From assembly GCF_900114355.1 (NCBI RefSeq), contig NZ_FOSS01000001.1, forward strand, positions 916,328-980,327: a stretch of 64,000 nucleotides of DNA, written 5' to 3'. The translations under genes were made by a program, and so were the position numbers. The notes beneath the pieces are model-generated. The model made no database searches, was not told the origin of the DNA, and was given only the letters and a program-made list of their open reading frames with translations. The stretch is from Lysobacter sp. cf310 (lineage in GTDB: Bacteria > Pseudomonadota > Gammaproteobacteria > Xanthomonadales > Xanthomonadaceae). This document shows, one piece after another, positions 17,604-26,950 of this stretch; the stretch's first letter is position 1; each line of letters opens with the position of its first letter.

Positions 17604-19235
17604 ATGAGCGAACACAGCCCCAACCCCGCCGAGGTCGAGCGCGACGTCATGGAGTACGACGTCGTCACCGTCGGCGCCGGTCCGGCCGGCCTGTCGTTCG
17701 CGATCCGCCTCAAGCAGATCAACCCGGAAATCTCGGTCTGCGTGATCGAGAAGTCCAGCACCATCGGCGCCCACATCCTGTCCGGCGCGGTGATCGAGAC
17801 CGGCCCGCTGGACGCGCTGCTGCCGAACTGGCGCGACAACCCGCCGCCGATCTGCGTGCCGGTCACCCAGGACGAGTTCTGGCTGCTGACCAAGGAAGGC
17901 GCGCGCCGCCTGCCGGTGCCGCCGGGCATGAACAACCACCACGGCAACGTGATCGTGAGCCTGGGCGCGACCTGCGCCTGGCTGGCGCCGCAGGCCGAGG
18001 CGCTGGGCGTGGAGATCTACGCCGGCTTCGCCGCCTCCGAAACCCTGCACGACGCCGACGGCCGCGTGGTCGGCGTGCGCATCGGCGACATGGGCGTGGC
18101 CAAGGACGGATCGCACAAGCCCGGCTACACCGCAGGCATCGACATCCGCGCCAAGGTCACCGTATTCGCCGAGGGCGCGCGCGGCCACCTGACCAAGCGC
18201 CTGATCAAGCGCTTCGGCCTGGACGCGAACAGCGACCCGCAGGGCTATTCGATCGGCATCAAGGAACTGTGGCAGGTGCCGGAAGACCGCGTCACCCCGG
18301 GCAAGGTCGTGCACAGCTTCGGCTGGCCGGCCGACAACCACACCTACGGCGGCAGCTTCCTGTATCACCTGGACAAGGGCCGCATCGCCCTGGGCTATGT
18401 GAGCGGCCTCGACTACCGCGACCCCGACTACAAGCCCTGGGAAGCCTTCCAGCAATGGAAGAACCACCCGACCGTGAAGCCCCTGCTCGAAGGCGGCAAC
18501 CTGGTCTCGGCCGGCGCGCGTGCGATCGTCACCGGCGGCTGGCAGTCGCTGCCCAAGGTCGAGATGCCGGGCGCGCTGCTGATCGGCGACACCGCCGGCC
18601 TGCTCAACGTGCCCAAGATCAAGGGCACCCATCAGGCGATCCGCAGCGGCATGCTCGCCGCCGAACACCTGGCCGCGTCCGAACTCGCGCCGGAAGGCTA
18701 CGACGCCAAGCTGCGCGCCTCGCCGGCGATGGACGAGCTCAAGAAGGTCCGCAACATCAAGCCCGCGTTCAAGCGCGGCCTGTGGTTCGGCATGCTCAAC
18801 GCGGCCTGGGAAACCGTCACCGGCGGGCTGTCGCCGTGGACGCTGAAGAACAAGCCCGACTGGTCCTCGCTGCAGAAGCTCGAGGACGCCGAAAAGCCCA
18901 AGCGCGATTACGTCGACCGCACCCTGGCGCCGCGCGACCGCCTGGCCGGCGTCTACTTCGCCGCCACCGAGCACGATGAAGATCAGCCCGTGCACCTCAA
19001 GGTCGCCGACACCTCGATCTGCGTGACCCGCTGCGCCGAGGAATACGGCAACCCCTGCACCCGCTTCTGCCCCGCCGGCGTCTACGAGATCGTCGAAGAG
19101 GCCGAAGGCAAGCGCCTGCAGATCAACGCCGCCAACTGCGTGCACTGCAAGACCTGCGACATCAAGGACCCCTACGAGATCATCACCTGGGTCACGCCGG
19201 AAGGCGGCTCGGGGCCGAATTACCAGAATCTCTGA
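17604..19235 (+). CDS. Electron transfer flavoprotein-ubiquinone oxidoreductase
   Basis: Membrane-associated enzyme that passes electrons from reduced ETF to ubiquinone, linking fatty-acid and amino-acid oxidation to respiration. The 543-residue protein has the FAD motif VGAGPAGLSFAI at residues about 20-31, and a C-terminal 4Fe-4S region with Cys in CAEEYGNPCTRFCPAG and CVHCKTCDIKDPY. The GGSFLYHLDKGRIALG and GDTAGLLNVPKIKGTH motifs are typical. ATG 17604 has a GGAGAG ribosome site. Its partners etfB and etfA are at 33095-34779, not adjacent. Confidence 0.95.
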   Translation: MSEHSPNPAEVERDVMEYDVVTVGAGPAGLSFAIRLKQINPEISVCVIEKSSTIGAHILSGAVIETGPLDALLPNWRDNPPPICVPVTQDEFWLLTKEGARRLPVPPGMNNHHGNVIVSLGATCAWLAPQAEALGVEIYAGFAASETLHDADGRVVGVRIGDMGVAKDGSHKPGYTAGIDIRAKVTVFAEGARGHLTKRLIKRFGLDANSDPQGYSIGIKELWQVPEDRVTPGKVVHSFGWPADNHTYGGSFLYHLDKGRIALGYVSGLDYRDPDYKPWEAFQQWKNHPTVKPLLEGGNLVSAGARAIVTGGWQSLPKVEMPGALLIGDTAGLLNVPKIKGTHQAIRSGMLAAEHLAASELAPEGYDAKLRASPAMDELKKVRNIKPAFKRGLWFGMLNAAWETVTGGLSPWTLKNKPDWSSLQKLEDAEKPKRDYVDRTLAPRDRLAGVYFAATEHDEDQPVHLKVADTSICVTRCAEEYGNPCTRFCPAGVYEIVEEAEGKRLQINAANCVHCKTCDIKDPYEIITWVTPEGGSGPNYQNL

Positions 19236-19237
19236 GC

Positions 19238-19957
19238 GTGACCGTCCGCGCATCGCGCGTCGCGCTGTGGACGATCGCATTGGCGATTGTCTCGGCGGCC
19301 GGCTGGGTGGCGACGCGCCCGCAGCCGCCCGTCCGCGTATCCGAGCATGCATCCTGGATTCCGATACCCGAAGGCGGCATGGATGCGTCCGAGTATCCGA
19401 TCCGCGATTTGTTGATAGGCAACTTCAGCGACGGCCTCCAGCATCATCTCCCGTCCAATGCGGATCGCTCCTTGGTGCAGCGCTGCGGGGCCGGAAAGCC
19501 CGGCGAGCCCGCGGAAACTTATGCCGCGCTGATCGGCGACCACTGGTTCGTGAAGGATCAAAAGATTTGGAGCATCGAGATGACCTCGTCCGGCGATTGG
19601 CTGGACGTGACCATCGTCGACGGATTTCCTGTGATGGCGCCGGAGCCGAAACCAGGCGAAGTCCTGCGCACCCTTGAACTGCGGCCCGTGTTGCGGCGCA
19701 CCGTACGTAAGGCGGATCTGGCCGACGTGCGCGAGGCCTGGAGCGCACCGGCCTTATGGGTCGCGCCGCAGACCGATCGTCATTGCCTCGACGGCAGCAT
19801 CGTCTATCTAGAGGCCTGCGTGCTGGGCCGCTACCACGCCCGCTCGCGCACCTGCGGCTCTGCCGGCACCGTCGAAGGAATGAAGTTGTGGCAACGCCTG
19901 CGCGCGCACTTCCCCGATCCGCCGGCCGCCACGATCACGCGCGTCGACTCGCCATAG
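19238..19957 (+). CDS. Membrane-anchored or secreted protein of unknown function
   Basis: A 239-residue protein starting with GTG 2 bp after the ETF-QO stop, so probably co-transcribed. Residues about 6-25 (SRVALWTIALAIVSAAGWVA) form a signal or anchor helix. The rest is soluble, with a conserved-looking core (AALIGDHWFVKDQKIWSIEM and WLDVTIVDGFPVMAP), three Cys near the C-terminus (HCLDGS, EACVLG, RTCGSA) and no motif I recognise. Base composition is lower in GC than ETF-QO, which hints at a different history. Confidence 0.65.
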   Translation: MTVRASRVALWTIALAIVSAAGWVATRPQPPVRVSEHASWIPIPEGGMDASEYPIRDLLIGNFSDGLQHHLPSNADRSLVQRCGAGKPGEPAETYAALIGDHWFVKDQKIWSIEMTSSGDWLDVTIVDGFPVMAPEPKPGEVLRTLELRPVLRRTVRKADLADVREAWSAPALWVAPQTDRHCLDGSIVYLEACVLGRYHARSRTCGSAGTVEGMKLWQRLRAHFPDPPAATITRVDSP

Positions 19958-20024
19958 CGCAACCGCTGCCCTGCTCGCTGGGACACGAGACGCATCGCTC
20001 ACGCAACCCACCGCGGAAGCTCGC

Positions 20025-21395
20025 TCAAGCGAACAACAAATCGCGCATGCGCTTGTCCACCTGCGCGGTGACGTTGAACCGCATCCAGGTGCTAGGCGCC
20101 TGCTGCGCGGTGAACAGACTGCCCGGCGCGATCAGGATGCGCTGCTCGCGGCAGCGCATCGCCAGTTGGTTGGTGTCGGTGCGCATGTTCGCCCACAGAA
20201 ACATGCCGTCGGCCGGGTCGCCGAGGATATCCACACCTTCGGCCGCGAACATCCGTTTCGCCAGCTCGCGCTGTCCCGCGAGCCGCTCACGCAGGCCTTC
20301 GACGTGCTTGTCGTAGCGGCGCTCGGCCAGCAGCTTATGCACCAGCCGCTCGTTGAGCTCGGGCGTGGTGAAGCCGGTCAGGATCTTGGCGTTGGTCAGC
20401 TTGCGCGCCAGTTCGGCGTTGGCGGCCAGGTAGCCCACGCGCACGTTCGCCGCCAAGGTCTTGGAGAAACTGCCGGCATAGACCACGCGATCGAGCCGAT
20501 CCAACGCCGCCGCGCGCGTCACCCGCGAGCCGCAAAGATCGGCGTAGACGTCGTCCTCGAACACGGTCACGTCGTGGCGCGCGGCCAGCGCGAGGATGCG
20601 CGCGACCACGCTTTCCGGCAGCGACAGCCCGGTCGGATTGCGCGCGGCGGTGCTCAGCACCAGCAGGCGCGGCCGCTCCTGCGCCATCCGCCGCTCCAGC
20701 TCGGCCAGATCCGGGCCGTCCGCACCGCAGGCGATGCCGACCACGCGCGCGCCGTGCGCGGCCACGATGCCGAGCGCGCCGAACCAGCACGGGTCGAGCG
20801 TCAGCACCGCATCGCCGGGTTTGACCAGGGCCGAGAGCACCAGGTTGAGCGCGTGCGCGACGCCGGTGGTCAGCACGATCTGGTCGGGCTGGGCGAGGAT
20901 GTCCAGCGCCGCCAGGCGCTGCTGCAACAAGGCGCGCAAGGGCGCGTAGCCGTGCGGCTTGCCACTGTCCAACCAACGCCCCTCGCGCCCGAGCGCGCGG
21001 ATCGCCGCGCTCAACTGCGCGCCGTCCAGCCACGACGCCGGCAGCACGCCCAGCCCCGGCCCCTGCGCGGCGCCGCTTTCGAGCATGTTCTGCATCAGCC
21101 AGTCCAGATCGATCACCGATCCCGGTGCCGGTTCCGACGCGGGCGTCGCGAGCGCGCGCTCGCGCACGTAGAAGCCCGAACCGCGGCGCGCTTCCAGATA
21201 GCCGTCGGCGACCAGACGCTCGTAGGCCTCGACCACGGTGAACGGCGACACTCCGCGCTGGCGCGCCAGGACCCGCACGGACGGCAGGCGCATGCCCGGC
21301 CGCAACACTTCGCCCTCGATGCGCCGGCGCGCCCAGCGCACGCAGTCTTCGACCCGGCTCAGGCCGGGCGGGCGACGCTTAGGAGGCAGGGTCAC
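20025..21395 (-). CDS. MocR-type transcriptional regulator (GntR domain plus aminotransferase)
   Basis: A 456-residue fusion: an N-terminal GntR winged helix (EVLRPGMRLPSVRVLARQRGVS, then VVEAYERLVADGYLEARRGSGFYV) and a class I/II aminotransferase domain with the PLP Lys in YAGSFSKTLAANVRVGY. Such proteins sense PLP-linked metabolites and often control a divergent gene. The first plausible start is GTG at 21395; the frame runs open far upstream but into the neighbouring gene. It faces the secreted hydrolase at 21506 across 110 bp containing a short repeated motif. Confidence 0.85.
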   Translation of the reverse strand: MTLPPKRRPPGLSRVEDCVRWARRRIEGEVLRPGMRLPSVRVLARQRGVSPFTVVEAYERLVADGYLEARRGSGFYVRERALATPASEPAPGSVIDLDWLMQNMLESGAAQGPGLGVLPASWLDGAQLSAAIRALGREGRWLDSGKPHGYAPLRALLQQRLAALDILAQPDQIVLTTGVAHALNLVLSALVKPGDAVLTLDPCWFGALGIVAAHGARVVGIACGADGPDLAELERRMAQERPRLLVLSTAARNPTGLSLPESVVARILALAARHDVTVFEDDVYADLCGSRVTRAAALDRLDRVVYAGSFSKTLAANVRVGYLAANAELARKLTNAKILTGFTTPELNERLVHKLLAERRYDKHVEGLRERLAGQRELAKRMFAAEGVDILGDPADGMFLWANMRTDTNQLAMRCREQRILIAPGSLFTAQQAPSTWMRFNVTAQVDKRMRDLLFA

Positions 21396-21410
21396 CGTAT
21401 CGGCCCCAGG

Positions 21411-21460
21411 AGCGGAAAGTGTATCGGTACTGTACTGGTCGGCGGGGTTAAAAAGTACCT
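21411..21460. promoter_or_regulatory. Possible regulatory region between MocR gene and hydrolase
   Basis: The 110-bp divergent gap carries GTATCGGTACTGTACTGG at 21421-21438, in which GTAYYG-like half sites recur about every seven bases, next to an A/T stretch (GGTTAAAAAGTACC). MocR proteins commonly bind short direct repeats in such gaps. The assignment rests on position and local repetition only. Confidence 0.35.
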
Positions 21461-21505
21461 GCGGCGTAACGCCGCGCTCCCCTGCCTTCGGCCCCGACCC
21501 AGACC

Positions 21506-22801
21506 ATGACCAACGCCACCTCCCTCCTTCCCCGTGGTCTCGCCCTGTGCGCGCTGCTGGCCGCAGGCGCGCTGTCGCCCGCGGCCGCCGCCGAGCCCGC
21601 CGACCAAGCCTGCATCGGCAGCTATCGCCTTCAGGACGGCCGCGACGTCGACCTCGCGATGTCCGACGAATCGCACTACCGCTGGCGCATGAAGGACGGC
21701 ACCAGCGGCAAGCTGAGCTGGGCCGCGCCGGGCGACTGGACCAGCACGCTGGGATGGACCGAACGCGCGGACGGCCACCGCGTCGCGCTACCCGACTGCG
21801 CGTCCGGCCGCATCGCCTTCGACGGCATCGCCGGCGAACGGCTCGCGTTCGACGTGATCGAGACGCGCTTCGTCTCCGCCGGCGCGACCCTGGCCGGGCG
21901 CCTGGTCCTGCCGCCGGGCAGGAACCGGGTGCCGATCGTGGTGCTGGTGCACGGCTCCGAACGCGATTCGGCGCGCGACTATTACGCGCTGCAGCGCCAG
22001 TTCCCGTCCGAAGGCATCGGCGCCTTCGTCTACGACAAGCGCGGCACCGGCGCATCCGGCGGGCGCTACACCCAGAACTTCCTCACCCTGGCCAACGACG
22101 CGATCGCCGCCTTGCGCGAAGCGCGCCGGCTAGCAGGCGCGCGCGCCGGCAAGATGGGCTATCAGGCCGGCAGCCAGGGCGGTTGGGTCGCGCCGCTGGC
22201 GGCGAAGATCGAGCCGGCGGATTTCGTGATCGTGAGTTTCGGCCTGGCGGTGTCGCCGCTGGACGAGGACCGCGCCGCGATCGAACTGGATATGACGCGG
22301 CGCGGCTACGGCGCCGACGTGGTCGCCAAGGCCATGCAAGTCGCCGACGCCACCGCGGCGGTGCTGGAGAGCGACTTCCGCGAAGGCTACGAACAGGTGG
22401 CCCGGATCAAGCAGCGCTACGGCGCCGAACCCTGGTTCAAGTTCGTGCGCGGCAACGTCAGTTTCTTCATCCTGGAAAAGCCCGAGGCCGAACTGCGCAG
22501 CGTGGGCCCCACGCTGTTCCCGGGCACGCCCATGGACTACGACGCGCTGCCGGTGCTGCGCAATCTGCGCACGCCGCAACTCTGGCTGCTGGGCGGAGAA
22601 GACATCGACGCGCCCAGCGCGGAAACCGCGCGCCGGTTGAGCGCGCTGGCCAAGGACGGCGCGCCGATCCGTTTCACCGTGTTTCCGCACGCCGAGCACG
22701 GCATGTACGAATTCGAACTCGGCGCCGACGGTAGCCGCCTGTCCACGCGTCAGCCTGCGGCGTACTTCCCGCAGATGCGCGACTTCATCAAAGCCCGTTG
22801 A
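21506..22801 (+). CDS. Secreted alpha/beta hydrolase
   Basis: A 431-residue exported enzyme. Residues about 10-29 form a signal peptide (LALCALLAAGALSPAAAA). The first 100 mature residues resemble a DUF3471-like beta domain found before such hydrolases. The fold then shows the oxyanion strand VVLVHGSERDSARDYYALQ, YDKRGTGASGG, the nucleophile elbow in QAGSQGGW (Ser inside GSQGG), and a late His in VFPHAEHGMYEF. ATG 21506 opens MTNATSLLPRG. Divergent from the MocR regulator, its likely controller. The substrate is unknown; peptidase or esterase activity is possible. Confidence 0.82.
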   Translation: MTNATSLLPRGLALCALLAAGALSPAAAAEPADQACIGSYRLQDGRDVDLAMSDESHYRWRMKDGTSGKLSWAAPGDWTSTLGWTERADGHRVALPDCASGRIAFDGIAGERLAFDVIETRFVSAGATLAGRLVLPPGRNRVPIVVLVHGSERDSARDYYALQRQFPSEGIGAFVYDKRGTGASGGRYTQNFLTLANDAIAALREARRLAGARAGKMGYQAGSQGGWVAPLAAKIEPADFVIVSFGLAVSPLDEDRAAIELDMTRRGYGADVVAKAMQVADATAAVLESDFREGYEQVARIKQRYGAEPWFKFVRGNVSFFILEKPEAELRSVGPTLFPGTPMDYDALPVLRNLRTPQLWLLGGEDIDAPSAETARRLSALAKDGAPIRFTVFPHAEHGMYEFELGADGSRLSTRQPAAYFPQMRDFIKAR

Positions 22802-22845
22802 TCCGAGACGGGCGCTGCGCCCGGTTCGGCTTTCGTTCGCAGGTA

Positions 22846-22876
22846 CTGCGGCGATGCCTCACGCGCATCGCCGCAG
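22846..22876. terminator. Hairpin between converging genes
   Basis: CTGCGGCGATG at 22846-22856 pairs perfectly with CATCGCCGCAG at 22866-22876 over a 9-nt loop, between the hydrolase stop (22801) and the scoB stop (22891). There is no T run, so it would work as a bidirectional stalling hairpin at best. Confidence 0.5.
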
Positions 22877-22890
22877 GCTGCAAGCGCGCC

Positions 22891-23526
22891 TCAGGCGGCG
22901 CGCTTGAACGCCACGCCGGTCTTCTCGCGCAGCTCGTCCTCGCTCACGCCGGGCGCGCTTTCGACCAGCACCAGGCCGTCCTCGGTCACGTCCATCACCG
23001 CCAGTTCGGTGATGATGCGGTTGACCACGCCCAGGCCGGTCAGCGGCAGGGTGCATTCGGGCAGGATCTTGTGCTCGCCGTTCTTGGCGCTGTGCTCCAT
23101 CAGCACCACCACGCGCTTGACGCCGGCCACCAGGTCCATCGCACCGCCCATGCCCTTGACCATCTTGCCGGGCACCATCCAGTTGGCCAGATCGCCCTTG
23201 TCGGTGACCTGCATCGCGCCCAGGATCGCCAGGTCGATGTGGCCGCCGCGGATCATCGCGAAGCTGTCGTGGCTGCCGAAGTAGCTGGCGCCGGCGCGCG
23301 CGGTCACGGTCTGCTTGCCGGCGTTGATGAGGTCGGCGTCGACCTCGGCCTCGGTCGGGAACGGGCCGATGCCGAGCAGGCCGTTCTCGGACTGCAGCCA
23401 TACGTCCATGCCCTCGGGGATGAAGTTGGCCACCAGCGTCGGCAAGCCGATGCCGAGATTGACGTAGGCGCCGTCGGTGAGTTCCTGCGCGGCGCGCTGC
23501 GCCATTTGATCGCGGGTCCAAGCCAT
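22891..23526 (-). CDS. scoB: Succinyl-CoA:3-ketoacid CoA-transferase subunit B
   Basis: Catalytic subunit that moves CoA between succinyl-CoA and acetoacetate in ketone-body use. The 211-residue protein has [19 protein letters not shown], the active-site Glu in SENGLLG, and [23 protein letters not shown], all typical of subunit B. ATG 23526 is used; the frame stays open upstream across scoA but that is a shadow. It lies 53 bp after scoA on the same strand, so the two form an operon. Confidence 0.94.
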   Translation of the reverse strand: MAWTRDQMAQRAAQELTDGAYVNLGIGLPTLVANFIPEGMDVWLQSENGLLGIGPFPTEAEVDADLINAGKQTVTARAGASYFGSHDSFAMIRGGHIDLAILGAMQVTDKGDLANWMVPGKMVKGMGGAMDLVAGVKRVVVLMEHSAKNGEHKILPECTLPLTGLGVVNRIITELAVMDVTEDGLVLVESAPGVSEDELREKTGVAFKRAA

Positions 23527-23579
23527 GTCGAATTCCTTGAAAGAGTCGTAAGCGTCGAGTCGTCGGTGGGGCGTGCGCG

Positions 23580-24317
23580 TCAGGCGCGCACGGTGCGCTG
23601 CTCGATGCGCTTCTCGGGCGCGGCGTTGAGCACGATGCGATCGACGTAGATGCCGGGCAGGTGCACGTGATCGGGATCGATCGCGCCGATCTCGACGATT
23701 TCCTCGACTTCGGCCACGCAGACCTTGCCGGCCATCGCGCAGGCCGGATTGAAGTTGCGCGCGGTCTTGCGGAACACCAGGTTGCCGGCCTTGTCGGCCT
23801 TCCAGGCCTTGACCAGCGAGACGTCGGCCTTGAGCGCGGTTTCCATCACGTAGTGGTGGCCGTCGAACTCGCGCGTCTCCTTGCCGTCGGCGACCACGGT
23901 GCCGTAGCCGGTGCGGGTGTAGAACGCCGGGATGCCGGCGCCGCCGGCGCGCAGGCGCTCGGCCAGCGTGCCCTGCGGGTTGAACTCGAGCTCGAGTTCG
24001 CCGGACAGGAACTGGCGTTCGAATTCCTTGTTCTCGCCGACGTAGGACGAAATCATCTTGCGGATCTGGCGCGTTTCCAGCAGCAGGCCCAGGCCGAACC
24101 CGTCGACGCCGGCGTTGTTGGAGATCGCGGTCAGGCCCTTGACGCCGCTGTCGCGCAGCGCCGCGATCAGGGCCTCGGGGATGCCGCACAGACCGAAGCC
24201 GCCGACCGCCAGGGTCTGGCCGTCCGCGACCAGGCCGCGCAGCGCCTCGTCGGCATTGGGGAACACTTTGTTCTTCGCGGCGCCGGCGCTGCGCGTCGCG
24301 GCAATGGCCTCGGCCAT
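23580..24317 (-). CDS. scoA: Succinyl-CoA:3-ketoacid CoA-transferase subunit A
   Basis: Partner of ScoB. The 245-residue protein has the CoA-transferase motif [14 protein letters not shown] near residue 40 and [19 protein letters not shown], then [18 protein letters not shown] 24317 has a GGAG ribosome site just upstream on the reverse strand. A start at 24396, further out, lacks support. The N-terminal 18 residues ([17 protein letters not shown]) are Ala-rich and variable in the family. Confidence 0.94.
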   Translation of the reverse strand: MAEAIAATRSAGAAKNKVFPNADEALRGLVADGQTLAVGGFGLCGIPEALIAALRDSGVKGLTAISNNAGVDGFGLGLLLETRQIRKMISSYVGENKEFERQFLSGELELEFNPQGTLAERLRAGGAGIPAFYTRTGYGTVVADGKETREFDGHHYVMETALKADVSLVKAWKADKAGNLVFRKTARNFNPACAMAGKVCVAEVEEIVEIGAIDPDHVHLPGIYVDRIVLNAAPEKRIEQRTVRA

Positions 24318-24432
24318 GGGGGAACTCCTTTGCGGGATGGGCGCAGTTTAGCGCGCCAGCCCGCCCGGCCCCACCGGACCTTAGGGCAATGGTCACTCGT
24401 GCCGGGATGGGCGGCGACGTTAGACTTCAAGC

Positions 24433-25344
24433 ATGAGCAAAATCGCCCTGGTCACCGCCATCGCCGCTACCGGAACCGACACCGATATGGTGCCGCTGAT
24501 CGAAGCCTGCGCCCGCGCCGGCCTGGCCGCCGAGGTGCGTGCCTGGGACGACCCCAGCGTGGCCTGGACGCGCTACGACGCCGCGCTGCTGCGCTCGCCC
24601 TGGGACTACACCGAGCGCCTGCCGGAGTTCCTGGCCTGGTGCGAACGCGTGGCCGCGCAGTCGCGCCTGCTCAATCCCCTGCCGGTGGTGCGCTGGAACA
24701 CCGACAAGCACTACCTCGCCGACCTGGCCGCGCGCGGCGTGGCGGTGGTGCCCAGCGCCTTCGTCGAACCCGAGGCCGAGCCCCTGCCGGCGCTGCAGGC
24801 CTTCCTGGCCGCGCATGCCGACGCCGCCGAGTTCGTGGTCAAGCCCACGGTCAGCGCCGGTTCGCGCGATACGCAGCGGTATGCCCGCTCGCAGGAGTTC
24901 GCCGCCGCCAACCACATCGCGCGCCTGCTGGACGCCGGCCGCAGCGTGCTGCTGCAGCCGTATTTGGCCTCGGTCGATCGCGACGGCGAAACCGCCCTGC
25001 TGTATTTCGACGGCGACTACAGCCATGCGATCCGCAAGGGCGCGCTGTTGCGTCCCGACGACGGCGGCAACGGCACCGCGCTGGCGCCCGAACAGATCGT
25101 CGCGCGCGAGCCCGGCCAGGACGAGCGCGCGCTGGCGCAGGCGGTGCTGGCGGCCGCGCGCGATGCGCTGAAGCTGGCGACGCCGCTGGCCTATGCGCGC
25201 GTGGACCTGATCCGCGACGCCGACGGCACGCCGCGCCTGCTGGAACTGGAACTGTGCGAGCCGTCGCTGTTCTTCCCTTACGCCGACGGCAGCGCCGACC
25301 GTTTCGTCGCGCGCCTGCGCGAACGCCTGGGCGCGACGAACTAA
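24433..25344 (+). CDS. ATP-grasp domain protein, RimK/DdlA superfamily
   Basis: A 303-residue predicted ATP-dependent ligase. N-terminal residues 1-80 are a short domain starting MSKIALVTAIAATGTDTDM, with RSPWDYTERLPEFLAW. The ATP-grasp part has VRWNTDKHYLADLAARGV, the ATP-binding strand EFVVKPTVSAGSRDTQRY, LLQPYLASVDRDGETALLYFDG, and metal ligands near RLLELELCEPSLFFPYA. This type is found near peptide or antibiotic genes in some bacteria, but here it stands alone, divergent from scoA and converging on xanB. Substrates unknown. Confidence 0.8.
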   Translation: MSKIALVTAIAATGTDTDMVPLIEACARAGLAAEVRAWDDPSVAWTRYDAALLRSPWDYTERLPEFLAWCERVAAQSRLLNPLPVVRWNTDKHYLADLAARGVAVVPSAFVEPEAEPLPALQAFLAAHADAAEFVVKPTVSAGSRDTQRYARSQEFAAANHIARLLDAGRSVLLQPYLASVDRDGETALLYFDGDYSHAIRKGALLRPDDGGNGTALAPEQIVAREPGQDERALAQAVLAAARDALKLATPLAYARVDLIRDADGTPRLLELELCEPSLFFPYADGSADRFVARLRERLGATN

Positions 25345-25394
25345 GCGCGTACCCGAACCACGGGCACCTCAGGAGCGCTACGCATACCAGAGGA

Positions 25395-25418
25395 TACGGA
25401 CGCTCAAGAGCGTCCGTA
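25395..25418. terminator. Palindrome between ATP-grasp gene and xanB
   Basis: TACGGACGCTC at 25395-25405 pairs with GAGCGTCCGTA at 25408-25418 across a 2-nt loop. It overlaps the last codons and stop of xanB and lies 51 bp after the converging ATP-grasp gene. There is no T run, so a bidirectional role is only probable. Confidence 0.45.
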
Positions 25419-26816
25419 CACGTCCTCGAGCCGGACGATGTCGTCCTCGCCCAGGTAGCCGCCGGACTGCACTTCGATCAACTCGACCGGTTCGCTGCCG
25501 CGATTGCGCAGGCGGTGCACGCTGCCGCGCGGAATATAGGTGCTCTCGTTCTCGCGCAGCTCGAACACCTTGTCGTCGCAGGTGACCTCGGCCACGCCGG
25601 AAACCACGATCCAATGCTCGGCGCGGTGCTGGTGCTTCTGCAGACTGAGCGCGGCGCCGGGCTTGACCACGATCTTCTTGACCTGGAAGCGTTCGCCCAC
25701 GCCGATCGAATCGTAGCTGCCCCAGGGCCGGTAGACCTTGCGGTGGAACAGATGCTCCTGGCGGCCGGCGGCCTTGAGCCGGTCGACGATGATCTTGACG
25801 TCCTGGACCCGATCCTTGCGCGCGACCAGGGTGGCGTCGGCGGTATCGACGATGACCAGATCCTCGACGCCCAGGGTCGCGATCATGCGGCGGTCGGACG
25901 CGCGCACCAGGCTGTCGCGGGTGTCGACCGAAATCACGTCGCCTTCGTGGCGGTTGCCGTCGGCGTCGCGCTCGGCCACCGACCACAGCGAGGACCAGGA
26001 GCCGATGTCGCTCCAGCCGCAGCTCACCGGCACCACCGCGGCGCGGTCGGTCTTCTCCATCACCGCGTAGTCGATCGAATCGCTGGGGCTGGCCGCGAAC
26101 GCGTCCTGGCCCAGGCGAAGGAAATCCAGATCGGTGCCGGCGCTGGCGAACGCGGCCTGGGCGGCGGCGTGGATCGCCGGCGCCAGCCGCGCCAGCTCGT
26201 CCAGATAGCTGCGCGCGCGGAACAGGAACATGCCCGAGTTCCAGGCGTAGGTGCCCTCGGCGAGGTAGCGCTCGGCGGTGGCCTGGTCGGGCTTTTCGAC
26301 GAAGCGCTCGATGCGGTAGCCGTCCGCGCCCAGGGTCTCGCCGCGCAGGATGTAGCCGTAGCCGGTCTCGGCGTAGTCCGGGCGGATGCCGAACGCCACC
26401 AGCCAGTCCTCGCGGCCCAGCCGCAGCGCCGCGCTCACGGCGTCGCGGAACGCGGCCTCGTCCTCGATCAGATGATCGGCCGGCATCACCAGCAGCAGCG
26501 CGTCGGGGTCGCCGGCCAGCGCGTGCAGGGCCGCAGCCGCGATCGCCGGCGCGGTGCTGCGCGCGACCGGCTCCAGCAGGATGCCGCCGCTGCGCACGCC
26601 GATCGCCTGCAACTGCTCGCCGACCATGAAACGGTGGTCGTCGGCGCAGACCGTGATCGGCGCCTGCGCATCGGGCAGCTTGCTCGCGCGCAGCACGGTT
26701 TCCTGGAACAGCGAATGGTCCCCGATCAGCGACAGGAACTGCTTGGGTTGGTTCTGTCGCGAAAGCGGCCACAATCGGGTTCCGCTGCCGCCGCTGAGGA
26801 TGACCGGGTGAAGCAT
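25404..26816 (-). CDS. xanB: Mannose-1-phosphate guanylyltransferase / mannose-6-phosphate isomerase
   Basis: Bifunctional enzyme supplying GDP-mannose for LPS, exopolysaccharide or xanthan-type polymers. The 470-residue protein has the nucleotidyltransferase signature LSGGSGTRLWPLSR at residues about 7-20, LEPVARSTAPAIAAAAL, a middle GDP-binding region, and a C-terminal type II cupin isomerase from about residue 330 with VYRPWGSY, KHQHRAEHW and GSVHRLRN. It is the standard XanB/AlgA/ManC layout in Xanthomonadaceae. Divergent from the mutarotase gene by 134 bp, and upstream of the wxc-like operon, which fits an envelope-sugar role. Confidence 0.95.
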   Translation of the reverse strand: MLHPVILSGGSGTRLWPLSRQNQPKQFLSLIGDHSLFQETVLRASKLPDAQAPITVCADDHRFMVGEQLQAIGVRSGGILLEPVARSTAPAIAAAALHALAGDPDALLLVMPADHLIEDEAAFRDAVSAALRLGREDWLVAFGIRPDYAETGYGYILRGETLGADGYRIERFVEKPDQATAERYLAEGTYAWNSGMFLFRARSYLDELARLAPAIHAAAQAAFASAGTDLDFLRLGQDAFAASPSDSIDYAVMEKTDRAAVVPVSCGWSDIGSWSSLWSVAERDADGNRHEGDVISVDTRDSLVRASDRRMIATLGVEDLVIVDTADATLVARKDRVQDVKIIVDRLKAAGRQEHLFHRKVYRPWGSYDSIGVGERFQVKKIVVKPGAALSLQKHQHRAEHWIVVSGVAEVTCDDKVFELRENESTYIPRGSVHRLRNRGSEPVELIEVQSGGYLGEDDIVRLEDVYGRS

Positions 26817-26950
26817 TTCGACTCCGCACTGGGGTTACGTCGTGAAGGGTACCGGATCGGAGCCGCAAGCCGCCCGGTTCGCGGTGCCGCGGCTGCCTCC
26901 GCCGCTCAGGCGGCAGTCACCCGGACGCGCCGCCGCGGCCCGGAGGCGGC

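Noticed and set aside
16635..19352. Reverse-strand open frame opposite ETF-QO and beyond
   Set aside because: It combines shadow sequence of two genes; the real reverse-strand gene here is the PPTase in another frame.
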